Shown piece after piece: positions 34,508 to 45,501 of a stretch of DNA of 64,000 nt (position 1 is the stretch's first letter; each line of letters starts with the position of its first letter). The translations under genes and the position numbers were made by a program. Source of the DNA: Astropecten irregularis (Eukaryota > Echinodermata > Asteroidea > Paxillosida > Astropectinidae). The DNA lies in assembly GCA_963971285.1 (NCBI GenBank), contig OZ020262.1, positions 5,365,036 through 5,429,035 of the forward strand. The letters are read 5' to 3'. The notes under the pieces are model-generated. The model was not told where the DNA came from. It saw only the letters and a list, made by a program, of their open reading frames with translations, and made no database searches.

Positions 34508-34957
34508 TTCATGGTGTCCCAAAATAAACCCGCAACACTTTGTGTCGAGAACTATCATATACAAATTAAAATGTTTCTCACTTCAAGATTCAGATATGTG
34601 ATACAACTATGTCTTGGCTATCACCATGTAGAATTTGAGCAAAATTGGACTAATATTGAAAGAAAAAACTAAGACTGAATCACTCAACCTCAAAACCCAA
34701 TTTTCATCTTTCTTTCAATACACATTTAATATGTGTGTATTGACCACTTATTCTGGAATACTGCAAATTTGTCTTTTAAGAGTACTCAATCAATTGGTCA
34801 TATTTTCTTCAATTTCAGCCCGAATTTACTTAAAATTTACATGGTGAAAGCCAAGACATGGTTCTATCAAAGATCTGAATCTTGAAGTGATAATCAGTTT
34901 AGTTTTAACATAATGGTTCCCGACAAAGTGTTGCGGGTTTTTTGGGACACGCTGTAT
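34508..34957. repeat. Tc1/mariner-like MITE (CAGCGTGTCCC ends), copy 1
   Basis: Left gtgtcccaaaataaacccgc then aacactttgtgtcg, right the complement cgacaaagtgttgcgggttt then gggacacgctgta. The TA-rich ends fit a mariner-like TA target. Further inside, gaatcttgaagtgataa mirrors cacttcaagattcag. No transposase frame. Second copy at 45502-45908. Confidence 0.7.
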
Positions 34958-34984
34958 ATAGAGAATATTTCTGCATATTTGTTT

Positions 34985-37660
34985 GTACAAGTATACATAT
35001 ACTTGACCTCATAAAGTGCTTCTGTGACACAAACCACTTAGCGATCGAACTCCTTCCTATAGCAACCTGACCGATTCTTGTATAATTATATTCAGATAAT
35101 TTAGCCAAGGGCAATTGTTATCCCGTGCCCGGAGAATTTGGCTCAATCGGCCAACTGTCCATTCGAGGAATCCTAAGAAAAAAATCAATCTCGCTTTTAT
35201 AGGTCATTCCTTTTTCCTCATTTCGTTGCTGTAGTTATTCACTTAATTAGAATTTCATCAATATCAAATATGCAGCGAAAATAGTGTTAAATTTAGAATT
35301 TTAATGAATTAAACTTCAATTTTCTCATTTCCGTTTGTCCTCGTCAAGTGGAATATAGTGGGTATTATTTTAATCTCGTTTGGTGTAGAACAGCATTTGA
35401 AATGCTCAGGAGATCAAAAGCATTTTTCATGTTTTATAAGACAAAATTTAGTCGGGTTTTCGCTATATTCTTGTGCCTCAGATGTTCGATTGAGCACAAA
35501 TCTTCACAGGTTTATTATTTCATGCATTATGATGGATCAGAAAAAGTATGAGTGATGTTCTGTGACCTTTTCCAATCATCTATCATACTGTTAAGATCTA
35601 AGAGGCGTAATATTAAACTGGTTAATAAAGTCGGTCTTTATAGAATGGCAATCTATTTGTTCTGAAATCCTACACTTTCGCGGATCTAAAATTCTTCCAT
35701 TTTGTTTTGATACAACCTAATTTACTTCGTGAACAACTACAGCAGAGTTACGGCAAAAGTGCATGCATCGGGACATGCAGGGATACAGTGAAGCGACAGA
35801 TTGAACGTTTTTTTGATTCTTAAAACTAATAGCTGGCTGATTCTGCCAAATAAGTCCCGCGAACGAGTTGACAATTTCCCTTGGCAAAATATCTGAATAT
35901 ATACATGATCGGTAAGGCTACTAAGCATGAAGTGTGATCTCTAGGTATGATGTGTCATAGGCCTAGTGATAATGAGGTCAAGTACTTTCAAAATAACCTG
36001 CTAAGATATTCTTTTACCCCTTTTTCTGATTTCTCGAACTTTGTAAGGGCCTTTACGACATTAGGCTTGGGACTAGTATTTGGGTTTGTTCTGCTACTGC
36101 CATTTTGTGTCTTAATGAAATGCTTAATATACATGGCGGAGCTGGAGCCTTTCTTCGGCTTCATCATGTGGCCCAATCCCTTTGTTTCGTATTACGAGCT
36201 TCAAAATGGCGGTAGCGAAATGAGACCTAGTCCCAATTAGGCAGGTTTCGCCCAATACAAATCAATTGATCAATCACTGATTAAATTCGTCTTCGCAACT
36301 GTGGAGACTTCGCGGAGACTGGAAAAAGTCCGGCCATTGCATATTTTTTTGCGCAAGTACATATACTTGACCTCATTAAATGCTTCTGTGACACAAACAC
36401 TTAGCGATCGAACTCCTTACTATAGCAACCTGACCGATTCTGTATAATTATATGGATAATTTTGCCAAGGGGAATTGTTAGCCTGTGCCCGGAGAATTTG
36501 GCTCAATCGGAAGAAAATCCTAAGGAAAAAAAAAATCAATTTCGCTTTTATAGGTCATTCCTTTTTCCTCATTTCGTTGCTGTAGTTATTCACTTAATTA
36601 GAATTTCATCAATATCAAATATGCAGCGGAAATTGTGTTGAATTTAGAATTTAAATGAATTCAACTTCAATTTCCTCATTTCCGTTTGGCCTCGTCAAGT
36701 GGAATATAGTAGGTATTATTTTAATCTCGTTTGGTGTAGAACAGCATTTGAAATGAGCCAAGAAGACTGTTATATTTGCGCTACACTGTGATGTTGTGAG
36801 TGCCTCACGCCTGCCGCACGCGAGCGCCAAGTGCGTACGCCAAGATTCACGAATGAACTTTGGCGTACTGTAGCGGGCTTTATGAATCTTCCAGGTTGTT
36901 TCGTGGGTACCTCCTAGCGGGCACTCTGACCGCTGCTCTCAGGTCGACCTGCCATGTTCCCGCGCCACGATGGAATGGTCGATATCAAACAAAAAGTATA
37001 ACGTTACAGGAAAGGCAATAATATGAGCTTGTATGTGTCATTTACATAGATAAGCAAATTTCAATTTTTGGTTTGAATCAATTTTAATTGCAGCCTTAAG
37101 ACCTACACCATAGTTACGGCAAAGTTGGGGCGACACAGGGATGTTAGGCCTACCTATCGATATTTTTTTTGTTAGATTCTTGGAACTAATTGTTGGCTGA
37201 TTCTGCCCAATTCTCCGCAAACAGGTTGATAAACCTTGGCAAAATATGTGAATATAATTATACATGATCGGTCAGGCTGCTAAGTATGGAGTGCAATCTC
37301 CAAGTATGATGTGTCATAGGCCTAGTGCTAATGAGGTCAAGTACTTGAGGTCAAGTACTTTCAAAATAACAAGCTAAGATATTCTTTTACCCCCTTTTTG
37401 TGATTTCTCGAGCAAGGGCCTTTACGAAATGAGGCTTGAGGCTAGGCTGCCCTGTGGTTTGATTTGCTACTGCCATTTTGTGTTCTAAATGAAATGAAGG
37501 GCTTGATATACATGGCGAAGATGAAGTCTTTCTTCGGCTTCGTCATGTGGCCCAATCCCTTCGTTTCGTTTTACGAGCTTCAAATGGTTGTAGCAAAATG
37601 AGGCCTACTCCCAATTAGGCAGGTTTCGCCCAATAAGAATCAATTGACACTGATAAAATT
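34985..37660. repeat. Tandem segmental duplication of about 1.35 kb
   Basis: Unit 1 (about 34985-36350) and unit 2 (about 36350-37660) share long collinear stretches: acttgacctcataaagtgct, ctgaccgattcttgtataat and gtgtcataggcctagtg among others. Part of the unit recurs a third time at about 39200-39490. The unit lies between the minus-strand and plus-strand U1 genes. No gene is recognised in it. Confidence 0.7.
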
Positions 37661-37739
37661 CGTCTGGAAAAAGTCTCCTAAAAATCAAACACATTTAAAC
37701 TTCTTGCAACTCCTCGGAGACTTCATGGGTGTTTTTTTT

Positions 37740-38000
37740 ACAAGCACCCACTAATTTGACTAAACCGCAAAGGCTTATAGGCCAGGCTTTAAACAGTGCA
37801 GTCAAGCCCAGGGGAGGCGCTTTTTGAATGAGGTCTAAGACCACTAGACGGTGTCTACTTGGTGTGGGCTCCTAGGCTTGTTAAGGTGTTGCTTTTGTCA
37901 TTTCTATGTAAATAACAATATTACCTCATTTAAATAACTATGTAAATGACGCATGCGCAGTCATAAGCTGATCTCAGAGGTGTTAAAAAAGAGAGTAAGA
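37740..38000 (+). repeat. Conserved upstream flank of U1 copy C
   Basis: Inverted homolog of the flank upstream of copy A: ccactaatttgactaaacc, aggcgctttttgaatgag, gacgcatgcgcagtcata. It confirms that the two arms of the U1 cluster derive from one ancestral unit. Confidence 0.65.
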
Positions 38001-38006
38001 CTCATT

Positions 38007-38027
38007 AACTATGGTAAGCATGTGAGG
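38007..38027 (+). promoter_or_regulatory. Proposed PSE of U1 copy C
   Basis: aactatggtaagcatgtgag at -59 to -40 relative to the U1 start at 38066. It is the best conserved block upstream of all six copies. Confidence 0.65.
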
Positions 38028-38065
38028 AAGTTTTAGTGTACCTCTAAGTGAAAGTTAGTTGAGTC

Positions 38066-38228
38066 ATACTTACCTGGCTCAGGAGATACCGTGATCAAGT
38101 TGGCGGTTCTCCCAAGGCGAGGCCCGGCCATTGCACACCCGGCTGCGTTGACCCTTGCGATTCCCCCAAATGTGGGGAACTCGGGAGTACAATTTCTGAT
38201 AGTGGGGACTGCGTTCGCGCTATCCCCG
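38066..38228 (+). ncRNA. U1: U1 small nuclear RNA, copy C
   Basis: 163 nt from ATACTTACCTGG to CTATCCCCG. U1 RNA recognises pre-mRNA 5' splice sites in the nucleus by base pairing of positions 3-10. Stem I pairs GGAGA with TCTCC and ACCG with CGGT. Loop II has the U1A site ATTGCAC, and the Sm site is AATTTCTGA before the terminal stem-loop GACTGCGTTCGCGC. All stems can form. The loop I sequence GATCAAGTTGG departs from the usual U1-70K target GATCACGAAG. Identical to copy E. A PSE-like block and a 3' box flank it, so it is likely functional. Confidence 0.96.
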
Positions 38229-38251
38229 TGTTTCAAATATAAAAGTAGAAA
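38229..38251 (+). terminator. 3' box of U1 copy C
   Basis: gtttcaaatataaaagtaga fits the snRNA 3' box GTTT-N-AAA-R-NN-AGA. Confidence 0.7.
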
Positions 38252-38990
38252 TCATACAAAATATCATGTTGAACGGAACAAAACAAATGTTATATGTGAA
38301 TACAGAACGTTTGTTTGTCATCGTTAACAATTATGCACATTCGTGACAAATTCTTAGGTTTACTGCCTCAAATAAATTATAAAAAAATATAAATGATAAA
38401 TTATATAGGTTTCCCTGGTAATTTTTCGGCAAATGAGCGGCCTATTTCAGTTTCACGCATTCGTGTTCACCTGATTTTGCCTCCTCAATTGAAACCGTCA
38501 CTCGATTTTACTTTGATGCATCCGTATTTATAATAGCATTTGCATGCAAATAAATTCAACATTCGTTCAGTTTAGCCATGCAAAATCAGGATTAAATTTA
38601 GCATGGTAAACCGCAAACAACGATTTATACCAGATCGTGACTTACGTTTTCGTTTTGAGACAACCAATTTCGCAAAAATGAGCAAACAAATGCAAACCCC
38701 TTTATTGCAATGTTTTTGCAATGGTGTCGTATCTCATTTTCCATTTTGAAATGAGTAGCCCCTTCTCTGACTAACCTCTCTTTTCGTCCGTATCTCAAAT
38801 ACGTTGCGACAGTGCAACATGAGCAAACAAATGCAAACCCTTTTACACATATTTGTTTATTTCTTTGTATCTTTTGTCATTTTACCTGTTTTCCTTAATT
38901 TCTATATTTCTTTGATTTGTTATTTCTTTATTTACTGGCTTGCATTTGATTAAGTCTCAAGAGAGGATTGGTGTCATGGATGTATTTCAA
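38252..38990 (+). repeat. U1 3' flank, duplicated at 41240-41980
   Basis: About 740 bp behind copy C are nearly identical to the sequence behind copy E, with only scattered single-base differences. Earlier, more diverged relatives lie in inverted orientation at 33180-33390 (behind copy B) and about 32820-32950 (behind copy A). Confidence 0.8.
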
Positions 38991-38999
38991 ATTGAAAAA

Positions 39000-39125
39000 T
39001 TTTCTCGTGATTCGGATGTCCGATTGAGCTCAAATCTTCATAGGTTTATTATTTCATGCCCATATTGGATTAGAAAAAGTGTAAGTACTGTGACCTTTTC
39101 CTATTTATACCGTTAAGATCTGAGA
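39000..39125. repeat. Fragment of TTAA-flanked MITE
   Basis: Contains tctcgtgattcggatgtccg, gattgagctcaaatcttca and actgtgaccttttcc, as in the copy at 5156. The left part is missing. The same fragment lies at about 35430-35600. Confidence 0.5.
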
Positions 39126-39918
39126 GGCGTAATATTTTAACTGGTTAATAAAGTCGGTCTTTATAGAATGACATTCTATTCGTTCTGAAATCTTACACTT
39201 TCGCGGATCTAAATTACTTCCATTTTGTTTTGATACAACTCTACTTGATGCGTGAACAACTGCAGCAGAGTTATATGGCAAAGGTGGAGCAGGGATACAT
39301 GTGATGCGACAGGTTGAACGTTTTTGGATTCTTTAATTAAGAGCTGACTGATTCCGCCAAATTCTCCGCGAACAGGTTGACAATTTCCCTCAGCAAAATA
39401 TCCGAACATACAGGATCGGTCAGAGTGCGATCTCTAAGTATGATGTGTCATCATGTGCTAATGAGGTCAAGTACTTGCAAAATAACATGCAGAAATATTC
39501 TGTCTCAGGAGTTCTCGATCGTTGAAAGAATGTAATGAGTGGAACCTGTCAATTAAGTTCTTGGATGAAGCATATTACCATAACTGGTTCCATTATGCTA
39601 TCGTAATATAAGTTTTGAGGTCAGGGCAAATGAATGGGTAGTTTTTACAAGCACCCACTAATTTGAGTTTCGTGAATAAACTGCAAAGGCTTATAGGCGA
39701 GGCTTTACTGGGTAGTTGAGCCCAGGAGAGGCGCTTTGTGAATGAGGCCTAAAACCACTAGACCGTGTCTACCACACATGCAACCATACTTGTCAAGGTG
39801 TTACTTTTGTCTTTTCTATGTAAATAACAATATTTACTCATTTAAATAACTATGTAAATGGCGCCTGCGCAGTCGCAAGCTGATCTCAGAGGTGTTAAAA
39901 AAGACAGTAAGACTCATT

Positions 39919-39940
39919 AACTATGGTAAGCATGTGAGGA
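39919..39940 (+). promoter_or_regulatory. Proposed PSE of U1 copy D
   Basis: aactatggtaagcatgtgag at the same distance (-59 to -40) from the RNA start as in copy C. Confidence 0.65.
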
Positions 39941-39977
39941 AGATTTAGTGTACCTCTAAGTGAAAGTTAGTTGAGTC

Positions 39978-40140
39978 ATACTTACCTGGCTCAGGGGATA
40001 CCGTGATCAAGTTGGCGGTTCCCCCAAGGCGAGGCCCGGCCATTGCACACCCGGCTGCGTTGACCCTTGCGATTCCCCCAAATGTGGGGAACTCGGGAGT
40101 ACAATTTCTGATAGTGGGGACTGCGTTCGCGCTATCCCCG
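39978..40140 (+). ncRNA. U1: U1 small nuclear RNA, copy D
   Basis: 163 nt. It differs from copy C in stem I at two positions that pair with each other: GGAGA/TCTCC has become GGGGA/TCCCC, so an A-U pair is now G-C. The 5' end, loop II, Sm site and stem-loop IV match copy C. A 3' box (tttcaaattacaaaagtaga) follows. The paired change argues that the RNA structure is under selection. Confidence 0.95.
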
Positions 40141-40324
40141 TATTTCAAATTACAAAAGTAGAAATCATACGAGATATATTACTGAACAATTATTTTGTTT
40201 TGTTATCGTTTATGATGTTAGCATTACATTTTTATGGTTAAACAAGGCAAGATTTTAAGCTGTCCTTGCTTTATTATTCGTGCAATACTTTCATTTTAAA
40301 TCAAATTTCTAAAAGTGAACAGGC

Positions 40325-40443
40325 TTTAAAGGTCTATCATACTTTTGTAGGAATCCAAAACGGAAATGTTCACTGATTTACGTAAACGTTACAGGGTATA
40401 AAGAGGGACCTGGTACAAACGTATACCTTTAAAGTATCATTTT
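40325..40443. repeat. Short TTAA-flanked MITE
   Basis: CTTTAAAGGTCTATCATACT to GTATACCTTTAAAG, only about 119 bp, with gtaaacgttacagggtataa inside. An internally deleted family member. Confidence 0.6.
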
Positions 40444-40995
40444 AAAGTAAAATGTTAGCTCGGGAACCGTTGATGTTATAGGAACTAAGGTCGGCATGAG
40501 GCTGACCGTGCCACGGCACGGATCAGTCGGTGTCTGACTTTTCACGATCAACTTTTGCCTGAATAGGAGTTGTATAGGTTGCTATAAATTGCTATCTCCA
40601 AGTGGGATGTGTCAGATGTATAGGTAAGATAAACCCGTTTGATTCATTTTTTGAATAAAAATGTAACCACGAAGGCCCTCATCGTGTGTTATAAGAGACA
40701 ATCCACATACTGTAAGGAAGTGTGATGGTCCGTTACTGGCATACGATAATAATGTAGCATAGTTCAGTGAATAAACTAGAATGGTTAGGTGAGGCTTACA
40801 ATGTAGTTGAGCGCTTTGTGATTGAGGCCTAAGACCAGTGGACCATGTCTTCGCTGTGCAGGCTGTATACTTGGCAAGGTGTTGCTTTTGTCATTACTAT
40901 TTAAATAACAATGTGACCTAATTACACAGCTAAGTCACTAACGCATGCGTAGTCATAAGATGTTTCCAAAAGTGTGAAAAAAGGGTAAGACTTGC

Positions 40996-41018
40996 TAACT
41001 ATGGTAAGCATGTGAGGA
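40996..41018 (+). promoter_or_regulatory. Proposed PSE of U1 copy E
   Basis: aactatggtaagcatgtgag at -59 to -40. The sequence upstream of this block (gtgaaaaaagggtaagactt) matches copy F and not copy C. Confidence 0.65.
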
Positions 41019-41055
41019 AGATTTAGTGTACCTCTAAGTGAAAGTTAGTTGAGTC

Positions 41056-41218
41056 ATACTTACCTGGCTCAGGAGATACCGTGATCAAGTTGGCGGTTCT
41101 CCCAAGGCGAGGCCCGGCCATTGCACACCCGGCTGCGTTGACCCTTGCGATTCCCCCAAATGTGGGGAACTCGGGAGTACAATTTCTGATAGTGGGGACT
41201 GCGTTCGCGCTATCCCCG
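41056..41218 (+). ncRNA. U1: U1 small nuclear RNA, copy E
   Basis: 163 nt, identical to copy C, followed by the same 3' box and the same 740-bp 3' flank. The 5' flank instead matches copy F, so this gene looks recombinant. All U1 structural elements are intact. Confidence 0.96.
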
Positions 41219-42380
41219 TGTTTCAAATATAAAAGTAGAAATCATACAAAATATCATGTTGAACGGAACAAAACAATGTTGTATGTGAATACAGAACGTT
41301 TGTTTGTCATCGTTAACAATTATGCACATTCGTGACAAATTCTTAGGTTTACTGCCTCAAATAAATTATAAATAAATATAAATGATAAATTATATAGGTT
41401 TCCCTGGTCATTTTTCGGCAAATGAGCGGCCTATTTCAGTTTCACGCATTCGTGTTCACCTGATTTTGCCTCCTCAATTGAAACCGTCACTCGATTTTAC
41501 TTTGATGCATCCGTATTTATAATAGCATTTGCATTCAAATAAATTCAACATTCGTTCAGTTTAGCCATGCAAAATCAGGATTAAATTTAGCATGGTTAAC
41601 CGCAAACAACGATTTATACCAGATCGTGACTTACGTTTTCGTTTTGAGACAACCAATTTCGCAAAAATGAGCAAACAAATGCAAACCCCTTTATTGCAAT
41701 GTTTTTGCAATGGTGTCGTATCTCATTTTCCATTTTGAAATGAGTAGCCCCTTCTCTGACTAACCTCTCTTTTCGTCCGTATCTCAAATACGCTGCGACA
41801 GTGCAACATGAGCAAACAAATGCAAACCCTTTTACACATATTTGTTTATTTCTTTGTATCTTTTGTCATTTTACCTGTTTTCCTTAATTTCTATATTTCT
41901 TTGATTTCTTATTTCTTTATTTACTGGCTTGTATCTGATTAAGTCTCAAGAGAGGATTGGTGTCATGGATGTATTGCAAATCATGGTGTCGCATCTCATC
42001 ATCCATTTTGAAATGAGTTGCACTTCTTCTGACCAACCTCTCTCTTCGTCCGGATTTCAAATAAGTTGAGACAATCGATTTTGCTGTGGACCTGTTGATG
42101 TTCAAATTAATATGATTTCTTGGGATCCTGTTCTGTGAAGGAGCTTTGTGATTGGTGCTCACTGGGGTGTGAGAGGATGGGATGTGTGGTATAACCTCAA
42201 TGGTTAGGTGAGGCTAAGACCAGTGGACCATGTCTTCGTTGTGCACGCTGTATACTTGTCAAGGTGTTGCTTTTGTCATTACTATTTAAATAATAATGTA
42301 ACCTAATTACGCATCTAAGTCACTAACGCATGCGTAGTCATAAGCTGTTTCCAAAAGTGTGAAAAAAGGGTAAGACTTGC

Positions 42381-42403
42381 TAACTATGGTAAGCATGTGA
42401 TGA
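42381..42403 (+). promoter_or_regulatory. Proposed PSE of U1 copy F
   Basis: aactatggtaagcatgtgat: one base differs from the block of copies C to E. Confidence 0.6.
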
Positions 42404-42440
42404 AGATTTAGTCTACATCTAAGTGAAAGTTAGTTGAGTC

Positions 42441-42603
42441 ATACTTACCTGGCTCAGGAGATACCGTGATCAAGTTGGCGGTTCTCCCAAGGTGAGGCCT
42501 GGCCATTGCACACCCTGCTGCGTTGACCTTTGCGATTCCCCCAAATGCGGGGAACTCGGGAGTACAATTTCTGATAGTGGGGACTGCGTTCGCACTATCC
42601 CCG
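42441..42603 (+). ncRNA. U1: U1 small nuclear RNA, copy F (divergent)
   Basis: 163 nt with an intact 5' end and Sm site but several changes against copy C: ggtgaggcctgg and caccctgctgc in stem-loop II, tgacctttgcg and aaatgcgggg in stem-loop III, and gttcgcacta in stem-loop IV. Some of these unpair stem bases, so this is the least canonical copy, either a variant or a decaying gene. A 3' box (atttcaaatacaaaagtaga) follows. Confidence 0.88.
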
Positions 42604-42774
42604 CATTTCAAATACAAAAGTAGAATTTTTGTGACCCTGTTTCAATGAGAGGTATAACCTCCCACGTCCTAGTTCATTGGAGGCTGTTATGAAATTCTGT
42701 TGCATCCCTTGATAATGATATGTCGATATTTAGCAGTACCCGGTACTTGGCGTTTCTATTCTTAAACGAAGGCT

Positions 42775-43046
42775 AAAGTATAAAGATCCTGTTCGGACCG
42801 AAACTTCAGGCAACCTCAAGCAATATCATACATGTATATTTCATGTCATTTTTTTTTAGATGACGAGCAGTTTGCCGCAGTTAATTATTTACGAGAAAAT
42901 AAGGCTTTGCATGGTTGACAATTGATATGTGGATCGGTTTGTGGAAACACCATGTAAGAATCGTTTGTACTTTCGCATTTCTATTTCGTTTGCACTTCTC
43001 GTAAGGTCTCAACGTTTCGACTAGCCTGCTCTAGTCCTCATCAGGA
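42775..43046 (-). repeat. PLE fragments: hammerhead-like motif with intact core
   Basis: At 42900-43046 the same repeat as at 31196 occurs. On the minus strand it gives CTGATGA-G-GACTAG-AGCAGG-CTAGTC-GAAACGTT, but stem I is lost because atcctg replaces gtctcctg. A decayed fragment of the other, plus-strand family (aagatcctgttcggaccgaa) is at about 42780-42812. Confidence 0.6.
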
Positions 43047-44859
43047 TGATTAATCATTATTTGCCTTAAAATTATTACTCGCCTTTTGTTCTAGCTTCAT
43101 CAACCTCATTGATTGACCCAATTATGGTCACGCCACATGGACTATTGCTAATTATTATGTAAAAGGTGACAGGATAACAATGGGTTGTCGAATAGTTCTG
43201 CCTCTCTCGAAATCTCCTTTTATTTGCGAAATGATTATCAGCACGTGGAAGAAAAGATCTTTGAATTGACGCGCATGAGACAAGCGAGGACCGTGACGAT
43301 GCTGTGTCAACAGTTAGTGGTAGACCCATTCCACACTTAATACACGTCGTACGTACAACGTGTGTATTTGGTGCAGTCAAGTCGCGCTCGGTACCGTGAG
43401 TAAGAAGTGTGACATGTCACGCTGAGCAAATCATGAGCGACTCTGAATATTCTCTAAGGGTGCCGGCGCCAAATTATTGCTAGATTTCCGAACATGCACG
43501 TAAAGATGGGGCACATAAACACACGAATACTATACACTCGTGTATGTATAATACGTCGCCGCATCGTTCGTTGTAACATGTTACAAGACGCACGTGTACA
43601 AGTAGTACGTAACTTGGCCGCAATAAAAATAATGGTGAAAACTGCGCTCTTATTGTAACGATGTTCCGGTTATAACGACGAAATTGTGAAAGTCCGACGG
43701 ACCTCGTAATAACGGGAGTCAACACTGTACAGCGTACTGTGTTTCATTGCGGGGTTGTCTTTATGTCTATACACAAACGAATCGACTGCTGAATGCCAGG
43801 TGAAATTTTGGGCGGGCGATCAACAAGAAAACACTCTGCTTGTTTCCGATAGAATCTTGCATCCGAAAAATATAAAATAGCACCGTAATCATCAAATGAC
43901 CACAAGGGAAACTGACTGAAAATAGCACCGTCCTTGGTCGGGGATATGAATATGACCTCCTCTTTTGAAAACAAGTTAAATAAACTGCTAACAAACTCAC
44001 TGCTTCTGAACCCAAATCCTGATGGAGTTTGGTGATGGGAATTACGCTCAACAAGACAAGCCACTATACGCAAAGGGCTAAACAACAAGGACTTGCTCAA
44101 TAAAGCAGCTGAAGAGCTGACAGGGAACTGACAGTCACCTTGGATGAGATTGAGCCACCAGATACAAGTGGGGGTTAGAGAATGTCATTTTAGATCTGCA
44201 GTCCTCGGAATGGCCAGAGTTGTTGGTGACACAATCGTTAAAACGCTTTGACAGAAGAATCGTTAAGATGCAAAGATCGGCCAAATATTGCTGTCATACA
44301 TGATCACCTAGCCGGATGTACAGTGGAACGTCCCTCGCCCGCTTGATCAGGAAATCTCGAGAGAAAAGCTATACCCTATCGCCCCTCTTTCTCTGAATCT
44401 CTGAGTCTCTTTTGGAGGCAGCTCACTAAGACGACCGGGCCTGCTTCCGACTTTTCACTTACCTGTCGTCTTCAGCCCAATCGCACAGATTGAAGGACGC
44501 TAAAGCAAGGAAGGGAAAGTAAAGGAAAATTCCACTATACAGTGTGTATACAAAAAAACGCAACAGGATTTAAATTCAAATTTGTGAAGATTGTGTTAGC
44601 TTTCCAGCAAAGTGAATAGTATCATGTTAAAGCCACATTTCTCCTCTTTCCAATGATATGTTTTATTTTTATTCATACACGGTCACGGATGGCTGAGTAA
44701 TCATTCTTTTTGGACAATGGGTCAGAATAGACTTGGGACCAAGTTTTACACACGACTTAGAGCATCAAACACATCAATGATTCTTTGTCGGAGAGTTGCA
44801 ATATCAGGTGGAGGGTAATAAACGCTTTGTTTTTGAGATAACCCCAGAAGAAAAAGTCA
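43047..44859. other. No gene recognised
   Basis: Contains modest open frames on the minus strand (for example 43744-44100, 118 codons) that match no known family, and a more GC-balanced patch at 43200-43760. A short element related to the mariner-like MITEs (tacagtgtgtatacaaaaaa) begins near 44537. No gene is supported. Confidence 0.3.
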
Positions 44860-45135
44860 CAACAACATGACATGAAATAATAAACCTGAGAAAATTTGAG
44901 CTCAATTAGACATCTGAGTCGCAAGAAAACCCGACTCAATTTTCCTTATAAAACATAAAGAATGATTTTGATCTTACCCCGAGATCAAAACAGTCTAATT
45001 TTAGGATAGATACAACATTTATTTTTGATGTAGGTTTTTTTTCCACCACCATCTTCATATCCTGAAAATTATACGTATATCTGTGAAGATTTCTATTTGT
45101 GTAGGCCTATGCTACAAATACTGTACCGTTAAAAT
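44860..45135. repeat. TTAA-flanked MITE, decayed
   Basis: Contains gagctcaattagacatctga, cttaccccgagatcaaaa and the end taccgttaaaat. Both ends are altered. Confidence 0.5.
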
Positions 45136-45194
45136 AAAAATGACAAATAAACTACAAAAAACACTGTTGATACAAGTAATAATTTGCTGGAAAC

Positions 45195-45425
45195 TCCTCA
45201 TCAGCAAAAAATGACCTTATATACTGACGCGTTTTGATCCTCAGGATCTTCCTCAAGATAATATCTTATCTACCCTTACCTCCAACCCCTCCTCCCTTTG
45301 TCCCTGACCTCTCATCCATTCATGTGTGTTTCTTTTACTTACATATTCGTGTCCCCTTGTCATTTAGCCTTTTAGAAAGATCCTGCTAGGATCGAAACGC
45401 GCCAGGCCCTCAATTCTAACTCCAC
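45195..45425. repeat. Inverted pair of PLE hammerhead-like fragments
   Basis: An antisense fragment (cgttttgatcctcaggatct near 45228) and a sense fragment (agaaagatcctgctaggatc then gaaacgcg near 45375) face each other about 130 bp apart. The layout is like 52845-53035. Confidence 0.5.
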
Positions 45426-45501
45426 GTATTTTAAAAACGGTTGATCAGTCTGATGTCTTGAGTAATTTTTAGTCTTCTGATGTCATTTGTATCCACAAAT
45501 C

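Noticed and set aside
43744..44100. 118-codon minus-strand frame
   Set aside because: No family resemblance and no support from splice sites or repeats; frames of this length are expected by chance.
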